28,856 nucleotides of DNA from Omphalotus guepiniiformis. Lineage: Eukaryota; Basidiomycota; Agaricomycetes; Agaricales; Omphalotaceae. The notes below the pieces were generated by a model, which saw only the letters and a program-made list of their open reading frames with translations, was not told where the DNA came from and did not search any database. Below, piece by piece: positions 19,500 through 28,856 of the stretch. Made by a program: the position numbers and the translations under genes. Every line of letters starts with the position of its first letter. Position 1 is the first letter of the stretch. The stretch is from assembly GCA_028554645.1 (NCBI GenBank), contig JAQOOI010000008.1:1-28856 (forward strand), given 5' to 3'.

Positions 19500-20165
19500 G
19501 AGGACACTATGTGGATAGATACCATTGCGGACAGTACCACTCAATAGCATTCAGACTGCCAAGTACCGCTTGGAAATGATCAGTAATGCTCAGTTACGGC
19601 TAGCACTGGGTACCGTTTACTGCGGGATAGCCAGGTATCGCTCCGTACCGGTCCGTGCTTCTCAGTACCGCTCAATAGACAATGGGGTACCACACAATTG
19701 TAATCGGTAGCTCAGCAGTCTCGGTACGGACAGCTACCGCTTACTACCGCTCAGTACTAATCAGTAGCGCTCAATACATGAATTTGCGGTGGGGCTGGTC
19801 CCTTCTAGATAATGGGTGATTGCTGTGTGGTGGTCGAGCATTGAGCACGAGCACTTCATAGTCTACACACAAACCCCAGAATATTCAGAGGCATATTACT
19901 TCCATTGCACAGTGAACAGGGATGATCTTTATCTTTTCCGCTTCCCTCAGGCTGGAACGGGGCTGGAAGTCACCTTCTTTTAGTAAGACCGTAATACAGG
20001 ACCGGCACTCTTCACACGGACCCGTCACCCTCAATAAGCGCTCAATACTAATCAGTAGCGCTAATCAGTAGCGCTCAGCAGTCTCGGTACGTACAGCTAC
20101 CGTTGACTACCCGCTCAGTGCCGGTTCGTACAGGGCCGTACAGATCAGTGGCATTCAGCGGCACT
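19500..20165. repeat. Scattered CAGTACCGCTC-like words
   Basis: Dense imperfect copies of 9 to 12-bp words (CTCAGTACCGCTCA, AATCAGTAGCGCTCA, GTACGGACAGCTACCG, CCGGTCCGT). They share vocabulary with the 18084-18580 array but have no fixed period. The same vocabulary returns at 20840-20970 and 24915-25235. No gene in this stretch. Confidence 0.7.
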
Positions 20166-20259
20166 CAAAAAGAACCACGATTAACTTGCATTAGGAGCCC
20201 AGGTCCCCCACTGCACGATGGGTATTCACAGTACAGTGCCCATACCAATGTATACCTAG

Positions 20260-20586
20260 AGATCCCAGAGTCAGTTGACTAAAGAGTGCCATGGAGTTGT
20301 TGTGAATCTCGATACCACTTTAAAGTTTTGGACAGAGACCCTTCCTGTTGGAATCTGTACCTTGGCTTAGATTGGAGAGAAACAGTATCATAGTTTTGAT
20401 GTCTTTATTGATGCTGAGGAGACTCGTAAAGGGATTAATCCTGATATCTTGTTAGCTGGAGTAGAACCACCTGGAGGCATTCATGGCTGCATAAATTGGA
20501 ACATAGACACCTTTACTCTATACACCTACTTTGATACTTACTCTGTAGAAAGTGTACGAGTTCAAAAAAGTTTACACTGGCACTGA
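20260..20586 (+). pseudogene. Orphan coding stretch, unknown protein
   Basis: From 20260 a frame reads ECHGVVVNLDTTLKFW, meets TAG at 20368-20370, then reads 71 codons with FDVFIDAEETRKGINPDILL and GGIHGCINWNIDTFTLYTYF to TGA at 20586. The TAG could instead be an intron acceptor (CTTGGCTTAG) with a GTGAAT donor 66 bp earlier, giving a spliced exon. There is no start codon in frame. Composition is clearly protein-like (beta-rich, aromatic) and unlike the repeats around it. I do not recognise the family. Confidence 0.45.
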
Positions 20587-20839
20587 GGCTACCATATATC
20601 ATGATATCAGGTAACTTGGCGTGTTTTTTACCCAGTAATATCTTTGAATGTTATACATATATGGAGGTACACTATGTCTGATTGTAATCTGAGGGGTAAA
20701 AGTGCGTAAAAGTGAAGAAAGCGATTTTGAATACGAAACCCCAGGCCCACGTACATATGTATTCGTAAAAAGACCGGGGTCCCAAGACCGTAGCTGGCAG
20801 CGCTTCACACGGTAGGCTGTAGACAACAGATTTTGGGTA

Positions 20840-20970
20840 TACCTAATCAGTAGCGTCTAATCGGTAGCGCTTCCGTACTAATATTCAATGCTAGCGCTCA
20901 GCAGTCCCAGCTAACCGTCTTGACTTAAACCGCCCAGTGCCGGTCCGTAACAGGTCCGTACTGGTGCAGT
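20840..20970. repeat. Second patch of scattered CAGTAGCG words
   Basis: CAGTAGCGTCTAATCGGTAGCGC, GCTAGCGCTCAGCAGTC and GTCCGTAACAGGTCCGTACTG: the same vocabulary as 19500-20165. Confidence 0.6.
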
Positions 20971-21115
20971 CGGCACTCGGTGGGGCCCTCAAAAAAAATC
21001 AGTAATGAGCTGTCCTCGAGGCGGCCCTTGTGTCGTTCAGAGGAAACACCCGTGGTCCCCCTTCATTGGCCGTTTGCTCGACATTTAATTGAGTAGTTGA
21101 CAATGGACTGAGTGA

Positions 21116-21520
21116 ATGACAAAGTATCTCATTGGCGTTGGTTTCCTTGTTACTCTGTTACAAATTGCTGATAACATTTCCAAGTTTGGTGTACGATTAG
21201 CAATCTCCGTGTGCGTCGGGTTCCCTTACCAAGTTGGGAGAGACATGGTGATGGCAGTGACAGGTGTAGTCTATGTGCATTTTCAACCTCCCTCCTTAAT
21301 GTTGTTTTTCTGAATAGCAGACGACTGAAATACTATAGTTGTGTGTACTCGCAGCATCTCCGTACTCTTTGTTGCAATGTCAACTGCCCCAGATCTTTTC
21401 TTTCTCCAAGAAAAACAAGATGAACAGATAGTTTGGTACGATATTGAAGAGGGGTTTCTTGGCATCGAAAGAGATGTTGTTGTTTCCTATGTCAAAAATA
21501 AATCAAGTTTTTTATATTGA
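21116..21520 (+). CDS. Candidate gene in two pieces, unknown
   Basis: Piece one (21116-21313) reads MTKYLIGVGFLVTLLQIAD, then ISKFGVRLAIS and VGRDMVMAVTG; a GTGTAG...TGAATAG intron could start at about 21263. Piece two, open from before the ATG at 21377 to TGA at 21520, reads MSTAPDLFFLQEKQDEQIVW and GIERDVVVSYV, acidic and soluble. An ACTCGCAG acceptor lies at about 21350. Both look protein-like and lie on the same strand 60 to 110 bp apart, but I could not find one splice pattern joining them in phase. Piece one has a moderately hydrophobic helix, not a clear membrane span. Confidence 0.35.
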
Positions 21521-22500
21521 AAAATGAGTAATTCTTTCTTTATATATTAAGGGGTTGGGTTTGTTTTTTTCCAGGTAAACAAAATTTGGGTAAATGATTG
21601 TCGACCGTGTGAGTGCCCATTAAGTAAAACCGTGGGTTTTTGTCTTTTCTTCCATAGAAAAGTAGTTTTCTTTCGTCTTTGCATGATAAGAAAGAATGTT
21701 GTTTATATCTACCTTTATCACATAATAATATTCTGTTGCAATATCCATTATAAGGAGATTTGGGTCTTTGTGATGGTATATTTTTTTTTACAAAGGAAAC
21801 AAAAAAGAGGTGGGGGCCAGTGATTCTCTTGGACATGTAAAAGTAACTCTTTTCTTAATTTCACTATGTCGGATCCTATTAACCATCAATATTTTATCCC
21901 ACTACAAAGTCTATGCATGACTTTAAACCCTTGTAGATTCCTGCATTAACCGCTTCAGGAAACTCCCTGACTCACTCTGCACATCCTAGTCTGTAAGACC
22001 CAAATATTCTATACCATAGGACGCGTCCAATCTCTCTCTCAGATCCTATTTGTTTTGGCCCCTAACAAATCTCCGTTTCTGACAGATTGGTTTTCCCACG
22101 CTTGCAAATAAACCCAGATGGTGGGGGCGTGGGGAAGGAAAACACTCTTCTTGTTCTCAAAACCACCAAGTGCATACAGGGGAAGACTGGTATCCTTTGC
22201 CAGAACACGACACTAATCACTTTCCAAAAACCGTTGTCGGAAATGTCGACAAGAATGCCTCGTTCGTTAATCTCTTTGCTTATTGCCCCTTGAGACCCCT
22301 TCTGGTCTCAGATTGAGGCTTAACCTCAGAGTTCAAGGCCTATCAGGTTACATGGTTTGTGGATGGTGGAGGGTAATGACAGGACCGCGACTGGAGGCGG
22401 AAGAGACTTTAGTATAGCATCAGTACGCCCGAGAAAGGGAGAGGGACCGGCGAGTACGGCGGCGTAGTTACTAGGTCGAGACAGTTAATTTGTTTGAAGT
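21521..22500. other. AT-rich stretch, no gene supported
   Basis: Frames are open on both strands (21540-21836 minus, 22087-22293 plus), rich in Phe, Lys and Asn as expected from base composition. No splice signals or motifs support them. A short duplicated-looking GAGACCCCTTCTGGTCTCA inverted word lies at about 22291-22309. Confidence 0.4.
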
Positions 22501-22507
22501 GGGCTGA

Positions 22508-22815
22508 AGAACATTGATCAGTAATACCAGTGCAAACTGGTTGTTTTGTAAGAACTATACCTGGCAGCAGGAGAATTTCAACGCTTTCGTAGGTGGCTCA
22601 CAAAATCTTTTGCCTGACCCAAAAGCGTACTCCCATTCACAGCACCGACTCGAGTGGTAAGTTTTGAAGCTGTCCCAACTTGCGAAACTCTGGGGTGGTG
22701 GCCTCAGGTGTACTGATAACTTAGCTCAGTAGGTGGATGTAGGATTGGGACATTATGTTTTGGGGGGATACACCAACACAATTCACAATCCATTCGCGTT
22801 GTTGTTTGTCTCTGA
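22508..22815 (+). CDS. Candidate two-exon fragment, unknown
   Basis: Exon 22508-22656 (NWLFCKNYTWQQENFNAF, then GGSQNLLPDPKAYSHSQHRL) ends at a GTAAGT donor. A 68-bp intron with an ACTGATAAC branch region and TTAG acceptor leads in phase to 22725-22815 (SVGGCRIGTLCFGG, stop). There is no start codon, so the 5' part is missing or spliced from upstream. A short frame starting MPPVVDLSDGFYIVRSG follows at 22841-22957 and might be a separate small gene. Confidence 0.3.
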
Positions 22816-23091
22816 TGTTTGTGTTTAGTTCATTTTTCCTATGCCCCCTGTTGTTGATCTCTCTGACGGCTTTTACATAGTGCGAAGTGGATTATCCACC
22901 CGGCTCCTGGACCACAGGGAAAATAATTTTTTTTGCCACCTTGCCAAGCTAAGTTAGAATGTGCAAGATGAGTACGCTTCGGATACACAAGCAAGGCGCG
23001 GTTGGATCGGGGACTATTTTGAGAAAAAGGAAAGGTTGGGCGGGACTTCTTGGACCCTTGGTTTGTGGTGTGTGTTTGTTTGTGAAATTAT

Positions 23092-23392
23092 GAGAGGCCA
23101 ATGACATTTTTTGTAGGCTGAAGTCAAGGCAAGGTATTCCGTATAAAGCTGTTGCAGTCGACCCCATGCGAAAAGATTTATTACACGCTACTGACCTGAC
23201 CTACCGACTCTCGAGGACAAGTACTGTTATCTGTCTTTCCAAGAAACCGTTTCTTCAATTTCCGCCCGTTTTGGGGTCCCACGTCACCCCGTTCGCGGGT
23301 TTCTTCCTGAACACAATGTGGGTCTCTGGAAAAGGATATAATCAGTCCATGTATGAAACAATATTTTCATCGACGAACGGACACCGGACTTG
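23092..23392 (+). CDS. Possible coding exon, unknown
   Basis: Open from a TTTTTTGTAG acceptor-like site; the first ATG at 23166 gives MRKDLLHATDLTYRLS and ends near STNGHRT. The minus strand is also open over 23284-23910 (208 codons, Ser/Thr/Pro-rich), which overlaps and is partly explained by a GGAGGTCGAGG repeat at about 23670-23720. I favour neither strongly. Confidence 0.25.
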
Positions 23393-24129
23393 AATCGCCT
23401 CTGCGAACTTGACTGACAAAGGCATTGTTTGGGAAGATAGGTGGAAGACATTCTTTTCGATGCGGAGGTCCGGAGGACATTAGAGGATTGGGCGCAGGCA
23501 TTTAGAGAGTTTGTTTGATTTTTGTATAGCGGTGCGGAGGAAAAGGGTACTCTCAGAACTGGCAAGGGGGAGCGAGGCAGCACCAGGAGCTGAGGCAGCC
23601 GTGGTTCGAAGGATCCTTCAGGAGTGGGGGCAGAAGCCCGATGGGGGTGCGTTCTGACTATAGTAACGAATCTGGAGGTCCAGGTGCTGGAGGTCGAGGT
23701 AACTGGAGGTCGAGGGGCTGTAGTGGGATCAGGGACCGGGAACCCCAACGCCGTCATGTAGGTCGAAAAGGGAAGAACATCACAAGTATGTGAAACGTGT
23801 GCCTCTGACGCAACACCCTCACACAGGTGCAAGGTTGACACTACTGTCTTGCCGACGATGTCACGGGTCGTTCTCAACCGTTGGGAGCAAACAACATGGA
23901 CATGGGACACGAATCCTCTTTGTTCTCAATGTAGATTCCAGTAATCAGTTTGCCCTATCTTTCCCTACTCCATGTACTTCCTACTTTGTACTTACAGAAC
24001 CTGTGGTGATTTTCAATCTGCAAAAAACGTACACCGATATTTAACTTCATCACTGCCATTTTTCCTCCTCCTCTGTCTCTCTTCTTGTACGTTGTTAAAT
24101 TTTTCCAAGCCTATATTGAATTGGCATTG

Positions 24130-24625
24130 AGACTAGAGTAGCAAACAAAAAACAAGTGACTGTGTTTCGATGAAATTGATGAGATACATATTCCTGCTCA
24201 GTTAAGTATGAACTTATGATGTGACACTCCTCTATTTATAGGGAATTATGCCTTGAGATGATTGCATGATAAGCCTATTACGTAGACGTCTGAGGAGTAT
24301 ATAGAACACAGTTTCCACCCACACTTTGTTTCCGGTTCTCAAAGGTGGCACAAAAGGTTTAAAGCGTGGTATACAATAGCCAAATTTGAATCGAAAAATC
24401 GATGCTATCTGACACGTGAGTGACAATTTCCTGTTTTTCTCAGCTTTCGGACACTGCCCGACAACCACCCCATCCTCAAAATACAATTCCATCAAATTCT
24501 TACAGGTTAAAGGGTTTTGAATAACAATAAGATAAAGTACTAGTGTACTGTGCTTCCAAAGGGAAATGTAGCTCCTCGGGGAGGACACAGCAAAAATCAA
24601 TTGATCGGATCTCAGATTGACCATG
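24130..24625 (+). repeat. Interspersed ~480-bp repeat, copy 2
   Basis: Aligns end to end with 10155-10625 (see that entry). It differs by numerous substitutions, so the insertion is old. No target-site duplication could be fixed by eye. Confidence 0.8.
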
Positions 24626-24914
24626 AAAGTAACTAAACCTTCTCGCGAAATTTAAGGACATTTTGCTCGCTCCAGTTTTAAATTCTACATGTACAAACTA
24701 GGGCAATCGATTTCCCCCCATTCAAGGTGAAATTGTGTTGCTCGAGTTTTGTGCGGAATGCACTAGACGTTCCCCATCATCGCAAATACACACTAGATTA
24801 TAGTAGCATGTTTACCACCCCTCTCCCAAACATTCCACATGAAGCGCCTAGTCATATGTGACCTTGTGTGTCTTGTGTGCTACACACGATTGGGTGTTAC
24901 ATAGCAATCAAACC

Positions 24915-25235
24915 GCCAGGGTACCGCTCGGTAATGCTCAGTACCAGACAGCTGCCGCAGTAGTAACGGCCGAGTACCCCCGCCTCACGTCCGTACCGTG
25001 TCCCCTACTAATAGCTGGTCGTGAAGATGCTTCAGTAACCCCCCCTCAATAATAACCAGGTACAACTGAGTAGAGGGTAAGCACTCAAGCAGAGAGCACT
25101 TCTGTACCGATGTCTTCCACATAGTGGGCGCCAGGTAAAACCGTTACCCCGGCTCCCGTAACCGTCTGTACTTCCGGTTGGTACCACCCCCCCGCCACAA
25201 CTCCCGTACACCGCGTCCGTACCGTCCAGCAGCAC
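24915..25235. repeat. Third patch of scattered CAGTACCGCTC words, C-rich
   Basis: ACCGCTCGGTAATGCTCAG, CGTCCGTACCGTGTCC and CCGTACCGTCCAGCAGC: the same vocabulary as 18.1-20.2 kb, interrupted by runs of C near 25040 and 25185. From there to about 25735 no gene is seen; C and G runs occur at 25352-25360 and 25410-25419. Confidence 0.6.
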
Positions 25236-25738
25236 TCAGATTGCACTGAATAAGGAATCAGTTTAGTCGCTCAGAGTTGTGCTTCGTTGACTTTCTATTC
25301 AACCAAACCTAACCTTTAATCATGACAAAGGGGTCACCAGGCATATCCGTGGGGGGGGAAGGACCTGGTAATTCCCTTTGCTACCTCTAACTCCCTACAA
25401 CACGTTTCCCCCCCCCCCGTAAACCCCTAAACCTACCTGGGTTTGGCCGTTTCTTCTTCTAGGCCTCTCACACAGACCCGCCCTGTAAAACCCCGGTAGA
25501 CCCCTGGGGTGTTGTCAAACTTCTTTTCTCTAGAGTCCTGGCGACCTCCACCATCGGCTTCCCTTTTCGAGCTTTTGGTCGACTACAAACTGTTGTTATG
25601 AATAGCTCAGTTGCTTGCCGTAGTATGTGGTGCTAGAGCTGTGCTGCATATTCAAGAATTCCAGACTGAACCTGCTCTCGCATTGCATTTTGTACAGATG
25701 AAGAAAAAGTTATTCTCCTATCTTTTAGTGGGAGGGTG

Positions 25739-25993
25739 TTAACCCTCTCCCTCTCCACTACTTATCAGAATCCATACCGGTCCATCCATTACTTCTGTTT
25801 TGAAAGTAGGAAATTTCAGGTATAGATCAATCCAGGGCATCTCAGGGATCATTGAACCGTACCTCTGATGGTGATCAGCAATGCCTTTTTGGGGCCACTC
25901 ATCTCCAGATGAACATTTCAAATAGCACAAAAGATCCTTTTGGGCTGGTGCTGAACGAATCATGATTACACAAGGGATCTGTGTATTCCTCAT
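25739..25993 (-). CDS. Small hypothetical protein
   Basis: The ATG at 25993 is in good context (AACAACATGA, A at -3) and opens 84 codons: MRNTQIPCVIMIRSAPAQ, then GDEWPQKGIADHHQRYG, PEMPWIDLYLKFPTF and a tail ISSGEGEG before TAA. No stop interrupts it. Alternatively an ACTAAAC branch followed by ATACACAG could make 25973 an exon start, with more exons upstream. A TATA box lies 130 bp upstream. The family is not recognised; it reads like a compact globular domain without signal peptide. Confidence 0.45.
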   Translation of the reverse strand: MRNTQIPCVIMIRSAPAQKDLLCYLKCSSGDEWPQKGIADHHQRYGSMIPEMPWIDLYLKFPTFKTEVMDGPVWILISSGEGEG

Positions 25994-26121
25994 GTTGTTT
26001 AGTAGTTTTCAAAGGTGTTCGCCGTAGAGATGCTTGAAATAGTGTCACTGGATGGTGTAAGAGGCTTTATTGACGAATATTTCTGCAAATTTTCAGCGTG
26101 AGACTACTACCGTTGCGGTGG

Positions 26122-26129
26122 TATATATA
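26122..26129 (-). promoter_or_regulatory. Candidate TATA box for the 25993 start
   Basis: TATATATA on the minus strand, about 130 bp before the ATG. The leader between them is rich in CT and A and free of upstream ATGs except close to the start. Assignment is inference from spacing. Confidence 0.35.
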
Positions 26130-26613
26130 GAATTTGAAGGGTTGCCCAGGATGTGATACCTACAAAATAATCCTCGACTTTGGTTGAATGACATAAGGAG
26201 GTGGGGAGTGTTCACACAAGTGTTTAACTGTAGATTATTGTGATGCTTGCTCCAACCAGCTAGTTTTCAAACAGCAATTGTTTGTCCTCTTGGAGGCGGT
26301 GCGGTACCGGAAGCGGACCTACTACAGCCAGCATTTCTCAACACTTGAATTCTAAGAATCACGCTCCTCTAATTGTTCACATTTGAAATATATAAAAACA
26401 AATGAAAATACGTGTTTCTTCTCATACAAAAATCGTTCAATATGGCGGGTTGAACGCTCACAATCTAACATTTGGGGGAGACATTTCAAGCGATACTGGA
26501 ATGGTAGGCCCATCATCGCAGGGCTAAGTGCAACATACTGCATTCATCCCCTCGAACCGTTAAAAACTAAGTTTTTTCATTTAGGTCGGATTAAAATTCT
26601 AGCCAAACGAGAT

Positions 26614-26745
26614 TAATGGTCCCACTTGCGGGAGTCGAACCCTTTGGCCACGAGGTGGTAGCCTTGCCATGTTTGGGGTGGGGGGGGGGCGGTGGAGGGG
26701 GTTGGGGGCATGACACGCGAAGCCGATTGCACTAACAGTGCCATG
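26614..26745 (-). mobile_element. tRNA-derived SINE head, copy 1
   Basis: On the minus strand: GGCACTGTTAGTGCAATCGG (A-box region), a C-rich insert of about 60 nt, then GGGTTCGACTCCC (perfect B box, 26630-26642) and GCAAGTGGGACCA. The insert between boxes includes a long C run and is far longer than in copies 2 and 3. Confidence 0.65.
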
Positions 26746-27507
26746 GTTTGACTCCTTTTCATTTCCAGTTAAGGAAGGGGGACTGTGGCTCAAACATCCT
26801 ATGACAACACATTCTGCAGTCGAACGGCCGTGGGCTTTGCATATGATGTTTACAATCAATAACAGTTCTGTTGTTCTCATTCATTGACAAGGGCTCTGAA
26901 GGCTCTTTCAGTTAATGACAGGTCGTTATATACTGGCGTGTGCGGCTGGAGCGTCTGCACATTGCAGGGCTATGTATCTAAGGTAACACACGGCCACCAT
27001 GCGGGAAGCGCGTTACCCCAGACGGAGTGGCCAGCAGCAGAATTGATGTCTGTGTCACAGGCCGCCGGACCTGCTGCGGGCCGGGAGTGCAGTGGCAGGG
27101 TTGGCTGGAGCAGCAGCACAACCATCTACCCTATGCGTTGTATTTGAATTATACCTAACCTCCTAGCCCCAGAGTGGCCAGCGGCAGAATTGATGTCTGT
27201 GTCACAGGCCGCCGGACCTGCTGCGGGCCGGGAGCGCAGTGGCAGGGTTGTCAGTACAAACCACTGCTCTATGTGTCATATTTGAATGAAGCTCTGCTCA
27301 TAACTATTCACATTTGACAAGGGAAAATAGGTGTGTTTCTCTGTATATTTATTGTTCAATATGCGGGTTGAGCGCTCAAAACAAAATATTTTTTGAACAC
27401 GTTTTGAGCAACCCCTAATCTGCACTTGACCTCATTGTGGTGTGATTTCATGCAGCGTTAGAACCTAATTTCGGTCTGGAGTAAAAGATTTAGCCGAAAC
27501 CATTATT

Positions 27508-27595
27508 GGTCACTGCGGGAATCGAACCCGGGCACTCAACAAACGGCGCCTGTCGTTTGTTGCATGCAGGTGCCCACTGCACTACAGTGCCATGG
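27508..27595 (-). mobile_element. tRNA-derived SINE head, copy 2
   Basis: On the minus strand: GGCACTG, TAGTGCAGTGGG (fits A-box TRGYNNARNNGG), a perfect stem CAACAAACG/CGTTTGTTG (27537-27545 with 27554-27562), GGGTTCGATTCCC (B box) and CAGTGACCA. The 5' CACTG can pair with 3' CAGTG as an acceptor stem. No canonical 7-nt anticodon loop is present, so this is not a working tRNA gene. Sequence further left on the plus strand (to about 27300) is the element body. Confidence 0.75.
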
Positions 27596-28177
27596 TTACA
27601 CCTTTCATTTACGGTTATGGAAGGGGGATTGTGGCTCAAACGTCCTAATGACAACACATTTATGGAGCTGAACGGCCGTGGGCTTCCATATGATGTTTAC
27701 ACTCAATACGACAGCTGGATATTCTCGGAGGCAGGTTGGGCTGAGAGCTTCCCGATTGGGCTGAGAGCTTCCCGAGTATTGAATAGCTCGGCGCTCGAAA
27801 GGGCTTCAGCAGATGTCATGTCCCTGTAGAGTGGCCAGCGGCAGCAGAACTGATGTAATGCACCGGACCTGGACCGGGGCGGACCTACAGCCATGATTCT
27901 CAACACTTGGGTTCTACTATCATTTCTGTTCGTGTGCTGCGCCTGATGCGGAGCGGGAGCACAGTGGTGATCGAGCTCTGCTCGTAATGCAACTTTGGGA
28001 GACATTGCAAACAATGTGTGTACCCACCACTGCTGCACTACAGCACTGCAAGTTACTGTGCCCAAAATGTACGCAGTAGGTACCATGGCAGAGTAAGTGC
28101 AACATGCTGCATCCACCTCTTCACCGTTAAAAATGAATAATTTCGTTGTGGAGTAAAATTTTAGCCACAAGAATCAT

Positions 28178-28262
28178 TGTTCACTGCGGGAGTCGAACCC
28201 GACCACAAGATGGGATCTGCCACATTTCCGTGGCACGCGCACCCACTGCACTACAGTGCGAC
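28178..28262 (-). mobile_element. tRNA-derived SINE head, copy 3
   Basis: On the minus strand: CGCACTG, TAGTGCAGTGGG (A box, identical to copy 2), a TGCCAC/GTGGCA stem, GGGTTCGACTCCC (B box) and CAGTGAACA. The body to the left (GTTAAAAATGAATAATTTCG, GTGGAGTAAAATTTTAGCC) matches copies 1 and 2. Confidence 0.75.
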
Positions 28263-28856
28263 GACTGCTCTTGCCCGCTGTGGTTACATAAAGGGCTCGA
28301 CGGCTCAAGCGATATTGTTTATCCATTCACATAAATGACAACACATTGATGCAGTCGAACGGACGTGGGCTTTCATATGATGTTTACAATCAATACAGTT
28401 CTGTATTCTCATGGACAAGGGCTTGAATGCGCTTCAGCTGAAGACAGGTCGTTATACACTGGCGTGTGCGGCTGGAGCGTCCGCATACTGCAGGGCTATG
28501 TTTTCGAGACTGAGAAAGGGTGGCCACCGGACCTGCTGCGGGCCGGGAACACAGTATCTCATAACCCGGCAGGAATAGCGTTGGTGGCTGTGTTGACCGC
28601 CGCCGGACCTGACGCGGGCCGGGAGCGCAGGGGCGGGGTTGTCAGTACAAACCACTGCTCTATGCAAATTGCAATGTGGTGGGCCCTATAAGTTCCGCTG
28701 CACCTGTGGATGCAGCATGCTTGCAATTGTTTAATGAATGAAATAAGAACAGATGTAAATGACCTCAGCGTCTCTTAAATCATAACCAGGCTTGCGGGAC
28801 CTGTGAGCAACACCGCCCAGAGTGGGTACCCATGAGAATTGAGCGGGTTGCTTAGT

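Larger units (their letters stand above)
26340..28856. repeat. Repeat block with three SINE-like units and GC-rich shared segments
   Basis: Three related units are laid head to tail. Shared segments include CGTTCAATATGGCGGGTTGA/TATTGTTCAATATGCGGGTTGA (26428, 27350), GGTCGTTATATACTGGCG then GCGGCTGGAGCG (26922, 28448), GAACGGCCGTGGGCTT (26821, 27670; variant 28358), and GCCGCCGGACCTGCTGCGGG then CCGGGAGCGCAG (27061, 27208, 28602 and a shorter one at 28527). No gene is supported inside; frames open here are repeat translations. Confidence 0.75.

Noticed and set aside
19331..19579. Arg/Pro-rich or Asp/Leu-rich repeat protein
   Set aside because: Frames are open only because the minisatellite unit is close to a multiple of three; both strands are open across it.
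21540..21836. Minus-strand frame of 98 codons in AT-rich sequence
   Set aside because: Phe/Lys/Tyr-rich as base composition predicts; I considered a mitochondrial insertion but saw no recognisable mitochondrial protein.
23284..23910. Longest open frame in the window, 208 codons, minus
   Set aside because: Ser/Thr/Pro-rich with part built from a GGAGGTCGAGG repeat; no domain, no splice context, and the plus strand over 23092-23392 is equally open. Length alone is weak evidence at this base composition.
27508..27595. Functional tRNA gene
   Set aside because: A and B boxes are perfect but there is no canonical anticodon loop, and related copies with divergent middles and a shared body show it is a SINE head.
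26340..28856. Several 60 to 155 codon frames at the right end
   Set aside because: All lie inside repeated units and are translated repeat sequence.

Overview
The window looks like nuclear DNA from a basidiomycete fungus, most likely an agaricomycete. Genes are short and compact and are cut by many small introns, mostly 41 to 68 bp. These introns have GTRAGT/GTATGT-type donors, CTRAY-like branch points such as CTAAC, and YAG acceptors. The proteins I can place (an APH-like kinase with HADLHMSN, an F-box/LRR protein, a RING finger, a PHD-like finger, paired-CxxC zinc clusters) suit agaricomycete accessory gene space. There are no bacterial operons, no CRISPR array and no transposase that I can see. 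All exon structures were worked out by hand from splice sites and frame continuity, and no homology search was possible.

Layout. Positions 1 to 1.7 kb hold degenerate direct repeats and no convincing gene. From 1.7 to 6.5 kb there are four minus-strand genes: an unknown protein (1699-2713), a small two-CxxC protein (2983-3418), a PHD-like finger protein (3823-4526) and an unknown coiled, Ser/Pro-rich protein with a basic tail (5534-6508). Between 6.8 and 7.7 kb lies a collapsed copy of a kinase/partner gene pair followed by GC-rich repeats. A RING-finger gene occupies 7907-9115 (minus). From 9.1 to 10.9 kb there is mostly repeat sequence. The fuller copy of the gene pair follows: an APH-like kinase (10933-11997, minus) and, 213 bp away and divergent, a partner gene (12211-13081, plus) with a C-terminal domain resembling DUF7770. 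An F-box/LRR gene (13870-15013, plus) converges on a zinc-cluster/coiled-coil gene (15267-16193, minus). A second zinc-cluster gene lies at 17025-17504 (minus), with a possible divergent partner at 17565-18020 (plus).

From 18.0 kb to the end the sequence is repeat-dominated. It has about three copies of a ~155-bp tandem repeat, a codon-periodic minisatellite, scattered CAGTACCGCTC-like words, copies of an interspersed ~480-bp repeat, and three minus-strand tRNA-derived SINE heads with complete pol III A and B boxes between 26.6 and 28.3 kb. A few orphan coding stretches (20.3, 21.1-21.5, 22.5-22.8, 23.1-23.4 and 25.7-26.0 kb) sit among the repeats.

The most striking general feature is that nearly every recognisable gene is an almost perfect spliced frame broken by one or two single-base gains or losses, often next to a short homopolymer. 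This points either to residual indel errors in the assembly or to wholesale recent pseudogenisation. It must be settled before any gene here is called intact or dead.
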